64,000 nucleotides of DNA from Shewanella sp. ANA-3 (lineage in GTDB: Bacteria; Pseudomonadota; Gammaproteobacteria; Enterobacterales; Shewanellaceae): NCBI RefSeq assembly GCF_000203935.1, contig NC_008577.1, positions 1,240,001 to 1,304,000 of the forward strand. The letters run 5' to 3'. Below, piece after piece: positions 35,517-44,288 of the stretch (the stretch's first letter is position 1; each line of letters begins with the position of its first letter). Made by a program: the position numbers and the translations under genes. The notes beneath the pieces are model-generated. The model made no database searches. It saw only the letters and a program-made list of their open reading frames with translations, and was not told the DNA's origin.

Positions 35517-36308
35517 AGGATGTGCTTGTGTTCGTATTTTTTCTATCGGATCTGAAGTAGATAGAAGTTGAGGGAATCGGCTTAAAATCGCGGCTAAACG
35601 GCCATCTTTCTTCATTGATTCAAGGCCTTTGTTAAACTCTGCCACTAAGGTTATTTGATCGCTAACGGCCAAGGAAACCCCTAAATGAAATACTTCAGTC
35701 GCGATAGGCTCGCCAACCTGCTCGAAGGCATCGGTATATTCATCGCCATGTTGTTTGATTAAATACTCAGCAAGGTTGTGACCTATTAAGACTAAGTCGA
35801 TGCGTTTTAGAAATAATTTCTTAAGATTCATCTCATCTGAATTACCTTCCTCTGTTGTGAGTCCCGCACCAGCTATCTCGGGTGGATTGGCATAGCCGCG
35901 ACCAATACCTATGGTGAAGGGCTTTAGTTCAGTTAATTGACTAAAACTTAACGGATTATCCTTGCGTTTATAGAACACAATTTGGACTGCTTGGATGGGA
36001 TCGGAATAGTGTGCCCATTGCTCACGTTCTTTGCGATACCAAAGGCCAATAATGCCATCGGCTTGGCCGGTTTTAACAAGCAATGCTGCCCGCGCGAAGG
36101 GATAGAATTTGACACTGGCATTGTAGCCGCGACGTTTAAAGGCTTCTTTGACCACAAGCGCGACGCCGCCTTGGTCGGGTAACTCATTGGTATAAAAGGG
36201 AGGGTAGTTAGTCGCGACCAGTGTTAACTCTCGTCCCGCCATACACGGCGTAGATAATCCTAAGAGCTGCAATACAAGGCTAATCTTGATTAGCGACTTG
36301 AGGTTCAT
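35514..36308 (-). CDS. Periplasmic solute-binding family 3 protein
   Basis: A 264-residue exported protein: signal peptide at 1-24 (LKSLIKISLVLQLLGLSTPC then MAG) and an SBP_bac_3 domain. LVATNYPPFYTNELPDQGG opens the ligand pocket, and FYPFARAALLVKTGQADGII follows. Such proteins bind amino acids or act as receptors. No transporter partner is adjacent. The gene stands alone between the second RND operon and a short tandem repeat, and the window gives no ligand. Confidence 0.72.
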   Translation of the reverse strand: MNLKSLIKISLVLQLLGLSTPCMAGRELTLVATNYPPFYTNELPDQGGVALVVKEAFKRRGYNASVKFYPFARAALLVKTGQADGIIGLWYRKEREQWAHYSDPIQAVQIVFYKRKDNPLSFSQLTELKPFTIGIGRGYANPPEIAGAGLTTEEGNSDEMNLKKLFLKRIDLVLIGHNLAEYLIKQHGDEYTDAFEQVGEPIATEVFHLGVSLAVSDQITLVAEFNKGLESMKKDGRLAAILSRFPQLLSTSDPIEKIRTQAHP

Positions 36309-36387
36309 ACTTGTCCCTTAAAATAAAGCGTCACTTTGCTGAGTATAGGGGCTGTTTGAACCTTGAGTGGGAATTTTGTGTGGTTGT

Positions 36388-36471
36388 TATTATGGTGAGA
36401 GCTATGACAATTGAAGTGGCGATGACTATGACAATAACTATGGCAATAGCTATGGTGATCACTATCTATAA
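36388..36471 (+). repeat. Degenerate 12-bp tandem repeat
   Basis: Seven units of 12 bases, such as GACTATGACAAT, AACTATGGCAAT and AGCTATGGTGAT, follow each other without gaps. In one frame they spell Tyr-Asp/Gly-Asn-rich tetrapeptides (SYDN, DYDN, NYGN, SYGD) with a stop in the second unit. It may be the remnant of a Tyr/Gly/Asn-rich coding tract or simple-sequence drift. A 69-codon frame over it was not accepted as a gene. Confidence 0.55.
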
Positions 36472-36512
36472 CTACAGCGAGAAATGGATATTTAGTCGAA
36501 TCATCGCCTCGA

Positions 36513-36546
36513 AAAAATAGGGCTTATGGGGAAATGCCATAAGCCC
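36513..36546 (-). terminator. Rho-independent terminator of the phosphatase gene
   Basis: On the minus strand GGGCTTATGG and CCATAAGCCC form a 10-bp stem with a 7-base loop, followed by TATTTTTTC, 28 bases after the stop. Confidence 0.85.
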
Positions 36547-36573
36547 TTAATCCTTTAATTTTCTTCTAATGGC

Positions 36574-37731
36574 TTAAAGTTGTACTTGCTCACCCTGAAA
36601 GAGGCCGCGGGTAAGTTTATCTTTGTCTATCAGCAATAGCTCGCCAGATTGACCATTCTTAATACTGCTATCTATCGCAATGATTTTATTATGGTAAAGC
36701 CCAAGAACCCGATCTTGCGAGGTATGGCCGACTATGATGTGGTCAACCTTAAAGTAGCTAAGGATCTGGTCAATTTCTTGCTCGCTAAGCGCGTCTTTAA
36801 AGTAGCCTCGGTACCAAGTCGGGCCGTTGGTGAAAAACAGAAAATTCAGCAGATCGTTTTGTTTTAGCTCTTCTTTTTTATCGTCTAAATGTTGGCGAAA
36901 TAACTGGTTGGCATCGCTGATATTGAGTTTACGCTCGACCCACTCAGGGCTTATTCCACCGTGCATAAATAGCAGATTGTTGATCTTCACCAGCGTGTTT
37001 TTACTACGAAGCCAACGGCCAATTTCGGTGTCTTTATTGTAGAGTGCATCATAGCTGCGATTAAGCAATTCGGCTGAGGTTTTGTAACGCTCATTGATAT
37101 AGCGTAAGTCGCCGCGAAACACCATTTGCTCGTGGTTGCCCATAAGTAAATGTAAACGGCCACCCGCGGCTTGCGCCTCCTTATCTAACTCATATAAAAA
37201 CCACAGGACTTCGTTGACTTGATGACCGCGGTCGAACATATCGCCTGTCATCACCATATGGCCATCACCAAAGGCCCAATGATTATTTTCATCAATAATC
37301 TTGTGGGCTTTAAGTAAATTAATCATCACGTCAAATTGGCCATGCACATCGCTTAAGGCCACAATTTTACCCGCATGGGTGTAAGTATCGGCTTCAATCT
37401 GAGGGGCTGCGTTATGGCGTAAAGGTTGTGGCAAGTTGCCGCAATCGTTTGGGCGAGCCAATTGATTGTTTGCGATAGGAGTTTGTTTTAACTCACTCTG
37501 GCAGATCCAGTAAGCAGTGTTTTCTTTTCCTTGGTCGAGAAACACATAGGGGCCATCGGTGACTGGGGAGCTTGGCTCTGCACTATTACTGGCAACGGAA
37601 AATAAACTGAGTAGTGAGAATAAAACTCCCTGAGCGGCGATATTGCTGCGCTTTTTAGGTGACACGGACGAACACACATCCCGCGATGGGCTGTTGGCAT
37701 GGGGTAGACCTGATTCGGAGAGTATGCGCAT
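36574..37731 (-). CDS. Secreted PPP-family phosphatase (Shewanella-like, Shelph)
   Basis: A 385-residue phosphatase with an export signal at about 30-52 (NIAAQGVLFSLLSLFSVASN). All PPP metal and phosphate motifs are seen: SDVHGQ at 127-132, GDMFDRG at 163-169, GNHEQM at 198-203, HGGIS at 257-261 and GHTS at 335-338. TNGPTWYRGY at 301-310 is typical of the Shewanella-like (Shelph) group, related to the cold-active tyrosine phosphatase of Shewanella. It would act in the periplasm or outside on phosphotyrosine or other phosphoesters; the natural substrate is unknown. A later start inside the first 29 residues is possible. It is a single gene with its own terminator. Confidence 0.82.
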   Translation of the reverse strand: MRILSESGLPHANSPSRDVCSSVSPKKRSNIAAQGVLFSLLSLFSVASNSAEPSSPVTDGPYVFLDQGKENTAYWICQSELKQTPIANNQLARPNDCGNLPQPLRHNAAPQIEADTYTHAGKIVALSDVHGQFDVMINLLKAHKIIDENNHWAFGDGHMVMTGDMFDRGHQVNEVLWFLYELDKEAQAAGGRLHLLMGNHEQMVFRGDLRYINERYKTSAELLNRSYDALYNKDTEIGRWLRSKNTLVKINNLLFMHGGISPEWVERKLNISDANQLFRQHLDDKKEELKQNDLLNFLFFTNGPTWYRGYFKDALSEQEIDQILSYFKVDHIIVGHTSQDRVLGLYHNKIIAIDSSIKNGQSGELLLIDKDKLTRGLFQGEQVQL

Positions 37732-38277
37732 TCGATGTTCCTTATTATTGTTTTACGTCACCTATTTAGGGCTGGTTAGCATAATGTTAATAATTGAATG
37801 CGGCAAGAGTCATCAAGAGGGGAGCTGTTCATGAGCAAGCGATTGAAAGTCATGCTTATCTCATACAAAACTTGAGAGTTTATCTTGAATGCTGTGTTTA
37901 AAATGAGAGTGAATTTATTTTTATCAAACCATTAAAATAAGTATTCTATTTAAATTTATATCGTTATTTTAATCGGACTATATACGGTTATTTTTTAAGT
38001 CTGCTCAATATCGAGTTATTTCACTTGGTTGATTAAGTGACAATGTTTGATTAACGCTGATATGTGGATATTTGTGTTGAGGCTTAAATATTTTTGTTTA
38101 TTTATTGCCAAATAAGTGTTGATAGTGGTAAAAGTCACGAGTGTCACCTAATGATATGATTTTACTGTGCTTCATTCGGTAATTTTTGCTTTTCTATTTT
38201 AAATCGTGCGATTTAAATTATTAAATCCTAGGTGAAAGTGTTTTTATTTTTATCTAAATAACAGATATGCATACCGT
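37732..38277. other. AT-rich intergenic region before pilY1
   Basis: About 550 bases without a gene, strongly AT-rich from 37880 on, between two divergent genes. It must hold the pilY1 promoter. No clear sigma-54 or sigma-70 box, CRP site or repeat stands out by eye. Confidence 0.45.
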
Positions 38278-41200
38278 ATGATTCCGTTTTTATTTAAATG
38301 CCAGCCACATAATCGGTTGGTATTCTCTATTGCTCGTGCTTCTTCACTGATATCCCTTAACTCTCGACCACAAAACGTTCGCCATACGTTAACGTCCGTC
38401 ATTTCCCTTATTCTGTCGAGTGTAATTGTGAGTGCGGCCAGCTTATTTATGGCGCCGACTCACGCCGATGATACTGAGCTTTATGTTTTCGAGGCATCGG
38501 CCCGTAATGGCTCGCGTCCTCAGGTACTGATTATTTTCGATAACTCGGGCAGCATGAGCAGTCTCGCCTATGATGTCGAGGCGCCCTACGAGAATAAGCG
38601 CGCAGTAAATTATGCCCAATCGGGTAATTTATTCTATAGCCGAGGCTCATCGGAAAACGCGGCAGCGCCCAACCCTAATTCACGGAGGGAAAAACGTAAG
38701 TTCAAAGGGGCGCTCAATGGCTGCGAAAGTTCATGGGAATATCTCAATCGTTACGGCACCTTTACGGGGTTTTTTAGGGAGTATGGTTTTTCGGGAAGCT
38801 CGGGGTCTTGGAGAGAGTTTTCAGAGCTTAACGGCAGTTCCATTTCCGCTGTCGATTGTTTTGAGGATATTCAGGAAAACAAGTTCGGTAACGCGGTAGG
38901 CGAAGCTGAAGGTTTACCCGTGGATAGCCTAGGGACGGCAAGCAAACCGGTTCGTTACACAAAGGCCAGTACTAGCTCGTCAGACAGCGCAAAGTCTGCG
39001 GCTAAGGCCAAGGCCGAAAAAACCGCGTTTGGTACTGGTAAAGTGGTTACCGTCTATACCGAAGATTACTTAAACTGGCTGCATGGCCCGAAAACTAAGG
39101 TCAATAAAACACGACTGGCCTTGGCTAAAGATGCGATTGAAAGTGTGATTCTAACCACGCCGGGTGTGGATTTTGGCCTAGCGATTTTTAATATGAATGG
39201 CCCCTATGATGGCCAGCGTGATGGTGGACGGATTATCTCTGGGATTAAGCCCATGTCCGCTGCAGCTAAAATTGATTTGCTCAAAGGGATCAATGATATT
39301 AACTACGCTCAAAATACCCCCTTATGCGAAACCCTCTATGAGGCGTACCGCTATTTTGGCGGGCAGAGTCAGTATTTTGGTGACGACGATAGCGATTACC
39401 ATTATTACGATCAGTGGGGGCGCTATCAAGGGACTTACCAAGCGAAAAGAAACCCTTTTACTGATCCCGAAGCATTAGTCGTGGGGACCAATAACTATAA
39501 CTCGCCTTTCAAACGTTGCCAAAACGAAGCCTATATCATCTATATCACCGACGGTGAACCCACCTTGGATAACGCGGCCGATGGTTTGGTTGAACAGTTA
39601 ACTAAAGGTGTGGGAAAACATACCTCAAGTCCTGTCAGTTACCTTAGTGCGCTTTCGGGCTGGATGAGAAATGAAGACGTCAATCCTAATTCTGCGGGTA
39701 AACAAACCGTTAGAACCTTTACCATCGGCTTTAGTGAAGGTGCCGCCAGTGCCGAACATTTACTGAAGCAGACCGCCGAAAATGGCGGAGGTAAGTATTT
39801 CGATGCGACCGATGCCAGTAAATTACGCTCTTCATTACAAACGGCCCTGAACAATATCCTCGAAAAAAATGCCAGCTTTACCTCTCCCTCGGTGGCAAGT
39901 AATAACTTTAACCGAACACAAACCTTTGATTCCGCTTATTACTCTATGTTTTTGCCGAACAAAGGGCCGAGATGGTTAGGCAATATCAAGAAATTTAAGG
40001 TGACCAGTAGTGGTGATGTTGTCGATAGCAAAGGCAACAATGCGATAGGTGAAGATGGCAACATCAAAGCCGAGGCCTGCTCCTATTGGACCTCGGCCGA
40101 AGAGTGTGGTGCGAGTGGCGATGGTAACGATGTGAAGCGGGGTGGAGTGCTAGGTGCAATGCAGCAGGCGAGTAGTCGCACCTTGTACAGTAATTTAGGC
40201 ACGGGATTAAGCCCATTTACCCTGTCGAATGCCTCTCGCAAAGCGGGGGGCGATGCCCGTTTGGCCTTGTATATGGGGGTCGATGAAACTGAGCTTAGCG
40301 AGCATTTTGATTGGGCCAAGGGCATCGATGTCGATAATGACAAGAATCAGGACCTCAGTGCCGCGAGTGGCGCAACCCCCAATTGGCGCGCCGATATTAT
40401 GGGGGATGCTTTACATTCCAAACCCTTAGCACTCAATTTTGGCTCTGAAGACCAGCCCGATATTCGGATTATCGTGGGGACTAACCATGGGTTCCTGCAT
40501 ATGTTCAAGGATGAAGGCGATAGCGTGTCTGAGACTTGGGGTTTTATCCCCTATGAGTTGCTGCCGAATTTTCGCGATCTGAAGGCGAACGCGCCAACGG
40601 GCGTGCACTCGGTATACGGCATCGATGGCTCGCCAGTCGCTTACACCAAAATGCAGGGCAAACGTATTGAAAAAGCGTGGGTGTTTGTGGGGATGCGCCG
40701 TGGGGGAAATGCTTATTATGCCCTCGATATCACCTCCCCCGATAATCCTACTTTTATGTGGAGGATTGATGCTAGTTCTCCGGGAATGGGCGAATTAGGT
40801 CAATCCTGGTCGACGCCTGTCGTCACCACGATTCCGAGTGCCACAGGCGATAAACCTGTGCTGATCTTCGGTGCGGGATATACCCCCGCGACCAAGGATG
40901 GCGCCGAGATTGGCAGTGACGATAGCCAAGGTCGAGGCGTGTTTATTGTCGACGCCGAAACGGGGGCATTAATTCATCAATTTGGTGGCAATGGCGCCAA
41001 CACCCTATTGCCGGGGATTGCCAACAGTATTCCGAGCAGCGTTGCCGTGTTAGATGGTAATGGCGATGGCCGAACGGATAGGATCTATGCCACAGACACA
41101 CAAGGGAATGTGTGGCGAATGGACATGCCTTCGGCAAATACTTCGACTTGGTCGGGATTTAAATTTGCCGCATTAGGGGACAGGAGTTCGGTGGCTGGGG

Positions 41201-41949
41201 ATCGGCGATTTTTCTCGGGGCCGGCGGTTGCGCAGACCATGGTCACCAATACCTTCGAGTTGACTCAGGTGGTGAATGGGAAATCGACCAAGACAGTGAC
41301 TAAGCAGAATATTCCCTACGATGCCGTAGTTGTAGGCAGCGGTCACAGGGCGAAGCCTAGCGATGCGTCCCGTTCGGATATGTTTTTTGCCTTGCAAGAT
41401 AGGAACATAGTGACTCAATCATTCCAAGGTAAACCTAATCAAAAGCCAGTGCCGAGCGCCTTAACCTTAAGTGACTTATACGATGTAACTACGGCGGCGC
41501 CAAATGATAAAGCCAGCGAAATCGCTTTTGGTCAAAAGCGGGGCTGGTACTATAACTTCTCCCGCAAAGGTGAAAAGAGTCTATCTTCTGCGACCATAGT
41601 TCAGGGCGAGGTGTATTTCACTAGTTTTGTGCCAGGCAGTGATGCTTCGGTGAACCAATGTTTGAGTTCGGGTAAGGGCTACCTCTATAAAAAGAACTTA
41701 CACAAGGGCACAAATGGCTATAGAACCGATTTCTTGTATGCCGGTGAACTGGTTTTGGATACGCCGCAATTGGTTATCCCCCCGGCTGCGCAGCCCGATG
41801 CCCCCAATGCTAAGGCTCCCACTCCAGATATGTTTTTGATTGGGATTGGTAAGGCGGTGCCCGAGGAGGCGACTTGTGAGAGTGGTAATCCTAAGTGTAT
41901 CGGCAGTGGTCCCAAGGCAAACAAGATTTACTACTACGTAGATCAATGA
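38278..41949 (+). CDS. PilY1-like type IV pilus tip adhesin/assembly protein
   Basis: A 1223-residue exported protein: a long N-terminal lead, signal peptide at about 38-63, a von Willebrand A-like domain with metal site DNSGS at 88-92, and a C-terminal PilC/PilY1 beta-propeller at about 650-1150. The propeller carries the calcium loop DGNGDGRTD from residue 926, the same D-x-N-x-D-x3-D type that controls pilus retraction in Pseudomonas. PilY1 proteins sit at the pilus tip, act in adhesion and prime assembly. Usually they lie in a fimT-pilV-pilW-pilX-pilE operon; here none of these is present and only a small secreted gene follows. The start has no strong ribosome binding site. Confidence 0.85.
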   Translation: MIPFLFKCQPHNRLVFSIARASSLISLNSRPQNVRHTLTSVISLILSSVIVSAASLFMAPTHADDTELYVFEASARNGSRPQVLIIFDNSGSMSSLAYDVEAPYENKRAVNYAQSGNLFYSRGSSENAAAPNPNSRREKRKFKGALNGCESSWEYLNRYGTFTGFFREYGFSGSSGSWREFSELNGSSISAVDCFEDIQENKFGNAVGEAEGLPVDSLGTASKPVRYTKASTSSSDSAKSAAKAKAEKTAFGTGKVVTVYTEDYLNWLHGPKTKVNKTRLALAKDAIESVILTTPGVDFGLAIFNMNGPYDGQRDGGRIISGIKPMSAAAKIDLLKGINDINYAQNTPLCETLYEAYRYFGGQSQYFGDDDSDYHYYDQWGRYQGTYQAKRNPFTDPEALVVGTNNYNSPFKRCQNEAYIIYITDGEPTLDNAADGLVEQLTKGVGKHTSSPVSYLSALSGWMRNEDVNPNSAGKQTVRTFTIGFSEGAASAEHLLKQTAENGGGKYFDATDASKLRSSLQTALNNILEKNASFTSPSVASNNFNRTQTFDSAYYSMFLPNKGPRWLGNIKKFKVTSSGDVVDSKGNNAIGEDGNIKAEACSYWTSAEECGASGDGNDVKRGGVLGAMQQASSRTLYSNLGTGLSPFTLSNASRKAGGDARLALYMGVDETELSEHFDWAKGIDVDNDKNQDLSAASGATPNWRADIMGDALHSKPLALNFGSEDQPDIRIIVGTNHGFLHMFKDEGDSVSETWGFIPYELLPNFRDLKANAPTGVHSVYGIDGSPVAYTKMQGKRIEKAWVFVGMRRGGNAYYALDITSPDNPTFMWRIDASSPGMGELGQSWSTPVVTTIPSATGDKPVLIFGAGYTPATKDGAEIGSDDSQGRGVFIVDAETGALIHQFGGNGANTLLPGIANSIPSSVAVLDGNGDGRTDRIYATDTQGNVWRMDMPSANTSTWSGFKFAALGDRSSVAGDRRFFSGPAVAQTMVTNTFELTQVVNGKSTKTVTKQNIPYDAVVVGSGHRAKPSDASRSDMFFALQDRNIVTQSFQGKPNQKPVPSALTLSDLYDVTTAAPNDKASEIAFGQKRGWYYNFSRKGEKSLSSATIVQGEVYFTSFVPGSDASVNQCLSSGKGYLYKKNLHKGTNGYRTDFLYAGELVLDTPQLVIPPAAQPDAPNAKAPTPDMFLIGIGKAVPEEATCESGNPKCIGSGPKANKIYYYVDQ

Positions 41950-41971
41950 CGCAAAGCCTTAATAAATCAAT

Positions 41972-42307
41972 ATGAGTGATAGCTTGATGATGAAATATGG
42001 TGCCGTTTGTCTGTTGCTGTTATGGGGGCTTCAATGGCCTGCGATGGCGACAGAAAAAGAGAAGCGACAGGATTACAAATGCTATTTAGAAACGAATCAA
42101 GGAGTTAAATTGATGCGTTTCTCCTGGTTTGAATCTAAAGTCGAGCAGTATCAGCTGTCTTTACCCGGAACAAAATTACCCCGTTTACCGCAGGATAAGC
42201 CGATAGCGCTCTATGTTAAGACGGTGCTGGAATGCGTGAAAAAGACGGAGAGTTTTACCCTCGAAGAGGCCAAGCAAGCCGAGTTTGCTCCTGAAAACCA
42301 AGGTTAA
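41972..42307 (+). CDS. Small secreted protein, TapY2-like partner of PilY1
   Basis: A 111-residue exported protein 22 bases after pilY1. The signal peptide is MKYGAVCLLLLWGLQWPAMA; the start may be at 41972 or at the Met seven codons later. The mature part has two cysteines (YKCYLETNQG and LECVKKTESF) that could form one disulfide. Position, size and the cysteine pair resemble the TapY2 proteins annotated beside PilY1-type genes in Shewanella and Aeromonas; this is from memory and the sequence itself proves no function. It likely works with the PilY1 protein in the periplasm. Confidence 0.6.
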   Translation: MSDSLMMKYGAVCLLLLWGLQWPAMATEKEKRQDYKCYLETNQGVKLMRFSWFESKVEQYQLSLPGTKLPRLPQDKPIALYVKTVLECVKKTESFTLEEAKQAEFAPENQG

Positions 42308-42367
42308 CCGATTTTATAAGCATTTAAAAAGACTTAGAAAATCGCTTTGTACTCAGGGCTAATATAT

Positions 42368-42405
42368 TACGCCTTAGGTAGTAAACTTCCTAAGGCGTAT
42401 GCTTT
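42368..42405 (+). terminator. Terminator after the pilY1 operon
   Basis: TACGCCTTAGG and CCTAAGGCGTA form an 11-bp stem with a 10-base loop, followed by TGCTTTTAATT. It lies between converging genes. Confidence 0.7.
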
Positions 42406-42435
42406 TAATTACCAACTTGATAAGAACGCTGCCGA

Positions 42436-43089
42436 TTAGGATAGCTGCTCTTTCAGATATTCAAGCCACTTCGAAGGTTGACCGTAAAAGCGGCTGTGAT
42501 TGATAAGCTTTAAGTGGCCTTCATCGGTCTCTAGCGCCACGGAGGGAAACCCTTGGGCGCCGAGCTGATTCATTAATGCCCGCGAAGCGACGATATGTTG
42601 ATAAAGGGCTTCTTCATTTTCGGCGTATTCCCGGGCGAAGGCGGCGCCATCTATCCCCAATTTTTCCGCTAAAAGATGCAGGTTGTTTTCATCGCTCGCG
42701 CACTTGCCATCGCGATAATGGGCGAGCTGCACCGCATGTAAGTAGGCTAAATCATCGCCTCCTAAGGCGGCCACAGCGAGTAGCGCCCTGATGGGCGGCG
42801 CCGAATCCAATAGGATACTGGTGTCACGCAATAGGCCTTCATAGTAGCTCTTACCAAAGGCTTGTCCGGTTAGCGCGGCAATACGCTGATCATGGGGCAT
42901 TACATAGTCGCGCCATTGATTATCAATCTGTTTGCGTCTTGGGCCTGTGAGCATGCCGCCTGCGTGGAGTTTAATGGTAAATCCGGCAGCGGCTGCGGCA
43001 TCAAACAACGGTGCGGCCGCATAACACCAACCGCACAGAGGGTCGATAATGGCATGTAAAACGGCTGGTGGATTTTCAGTGGTATTCAT
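42436..43089 (-). CDS. DsbA family oxidoreductase (CGWC)
   Basis: A 217-residue thioredoxin-fold protein of the DsbA/FrnE type, with active site C19-G-W-C22 in IIDPLCGWCYAAAPLF, then the helical insert, and the cis-proline segment GAQGFPSVALET. No signal peptide is seen, so it should act in the cytoplasm, unlike classic DsbA. It may reduce, isomerise or bind disulfides; similar proteins are often annotated as protein-disulfide isomerases. It follows the MBL-fold gene by 112 bases on the same strand and the divergent LysR may control both. Confidence 0.82.
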   Translation of the reverse strand: MNTTENPPAVLHAIIDPLCGWCYAAAPLFDAAAAAGFTIKLHAGGMLTGPRRKQIDNQWRDYVMPHDQRIAALTGQAFGKSYYEGLLRDTSILLDSAPPIRALLAVAALGGDDLAYLHAVQLAHYRDGKCASDENNLHLLAEKLGIDGAAFAREYAENEEALYQHIVASRALMNQLGAQGFPSVALETDEGHLKLINHSRFYGQPSKWLEYLKEQLS

Positions 43090-43201
43090 GGGAACTTCCT
43101 ATAAAACGGGCTTAACTGAACTGAGCTTTGGCTTTTGCTTGAGTGCTAACCGAGGCTTACATCAGAATGAATGGGGCAGGGAATACCGTGCCCCGATGCG
43201 C

Positions 43202-44101
43202 TTACATGGGCCAGCGCATTTCACCCATAATCACTTTGGCGCTGATCTCAAGGCCCACATCGCTGGGGATTTGTGGGTAGAGTGCGAGCATCTTGGCGAT
43301 TAAGTCCGCAGAATTTTTTGCTGTTTTAGCCGCATTTTCAAAGGCATGAATATAGTCGCGGGTAAAGCTAATCGCGCGCTGATCAAATCTCGCTTTGCCA
43401 AGATAATGGCCAGGGATCACTGTTTCGGGGGAGAGGGCGCTCATTTTATCTAAATGGGCTAACCAAGCCTGGCGAGACTCGATACTTTGGGTATCAGCTA
43501 TCCAAACATGGGTATTATCAAATACTTCAACTCCGCCAGTGATGGTCTTAGCCGAAGGTACCCACAGGAAAGTATGCTTAGGATGAGCATCCTCTAGACC
43601 TTCAATCAGCACTTGTTCGCCGTCGATACTAAAGCTATTGGTTGTCACCACCTTTGGCAACACTAATTGGCTCGGCGCATTGTCCTTTAAAATCGGTCCC
43701 CAGTAGGCGAGTTTGCCCTCCATCGAGGCTTTAATATCATCGACCGTGGTTTGGGTGGCGACGATTTCTACCTCGGGAAAGTTTTGCTTAATCACATCCA
43801 ACCCAAAGTAAAAGTCAGGATCGCTGTGGCTGATATAAACCAAGGTGAGTTTTTTACCGCTGGCCTTAATGGTATTCACTAAGGTCTGGGCATCATTTTT
43901 TTGGAACTGAGCATCGACCAACATCATTTCATGCTCGCCACTGATAAAGCTGGAGGACACGGCAAAGATGCTGTTTTCACCCGGATTAAAATGGCTCACT
44001 TGCAAAGGTGCGGCCTGCGCCGTAGCCATTCCTGCCACCAACATTGCAGCGGCGAATTGGGGTTTGAAGCTGGCTAAGCTGAGGTTATTCAATAGTGTCA
44101 T
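43202..44101 (-). CDS. Exported MBL-fold protein with an altered metal motif
   Basis: About 299 residues, metallo-beta-lactamase fold, with a signal peptide (PQFAAAMLVAGMATAQAA). The usual H-x-H-x-D-H zinc motif reads HSDPDFYFG, in a YISHSDPDFYFGLDVI stretch, so the second and last histidines are replaced. The later GGVEVFDNTHVWIAD and VIPGHYLG strands keep other expected ligands. The metal site is therefore changed, though the same variant may be normal for its subfamily. Start chosen at ATG 44101, with GAG eight bases before it; a GTG at 44113 is in frame. It is divergent from a LysR gene and upstream of the DsbA-like gene. Substrate unknown. Confidence 0.72.
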   Translation of the reverse strand: MTLLNNLSLASFKPQFAAAMLVAGMATAQAAPLQVSHFNPGENSIFAVSSSFISGEHEMMLVDAQFQKNDAQTLVNTIKASGKKLTLVYISHSDPDFYFGLDVIKQNFPEVEIVATQTTVDDIKASMEGKLAYWGPILKDNAPSQLVLPKVVTTNSFSIDGEQVLIEGLEDAHPKHTFLWVPSAKTITGGVEVFDNTHVWIADTQSIESRQAWLAHLDKMSALSPETVIPGHYLGKARFDQRAISFTRDYIHAFENAAKTAKNSADLIAKMLALYPQIPSDVGLEISAKVIMGEMRWPM

Positions 44102-44288
44102 TTCAGTTCTCACTTATTCATTCAAATAGGCATTCGGTGATTTGCACTGCTGCAAAAGTGAGCTTAGTTTAGGTTGCAAAAAACGTTAGATAAACACGGA
44201 AAATTGCGCTTGTTTGTTGCATAATTCGGATGAATTGGTGTTGAAAGCCGAGAATCTAGTGCAAGCTAATCCACAAGGGAGAATAACC

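Noticed and set aside
36311..36520. 69-codon plus-strand frame with MTMTITMAIAM stretch
   Set aside because: The odd protein comes from reading the 12-bp tandem repeat in one frame, and no start signal is seen.
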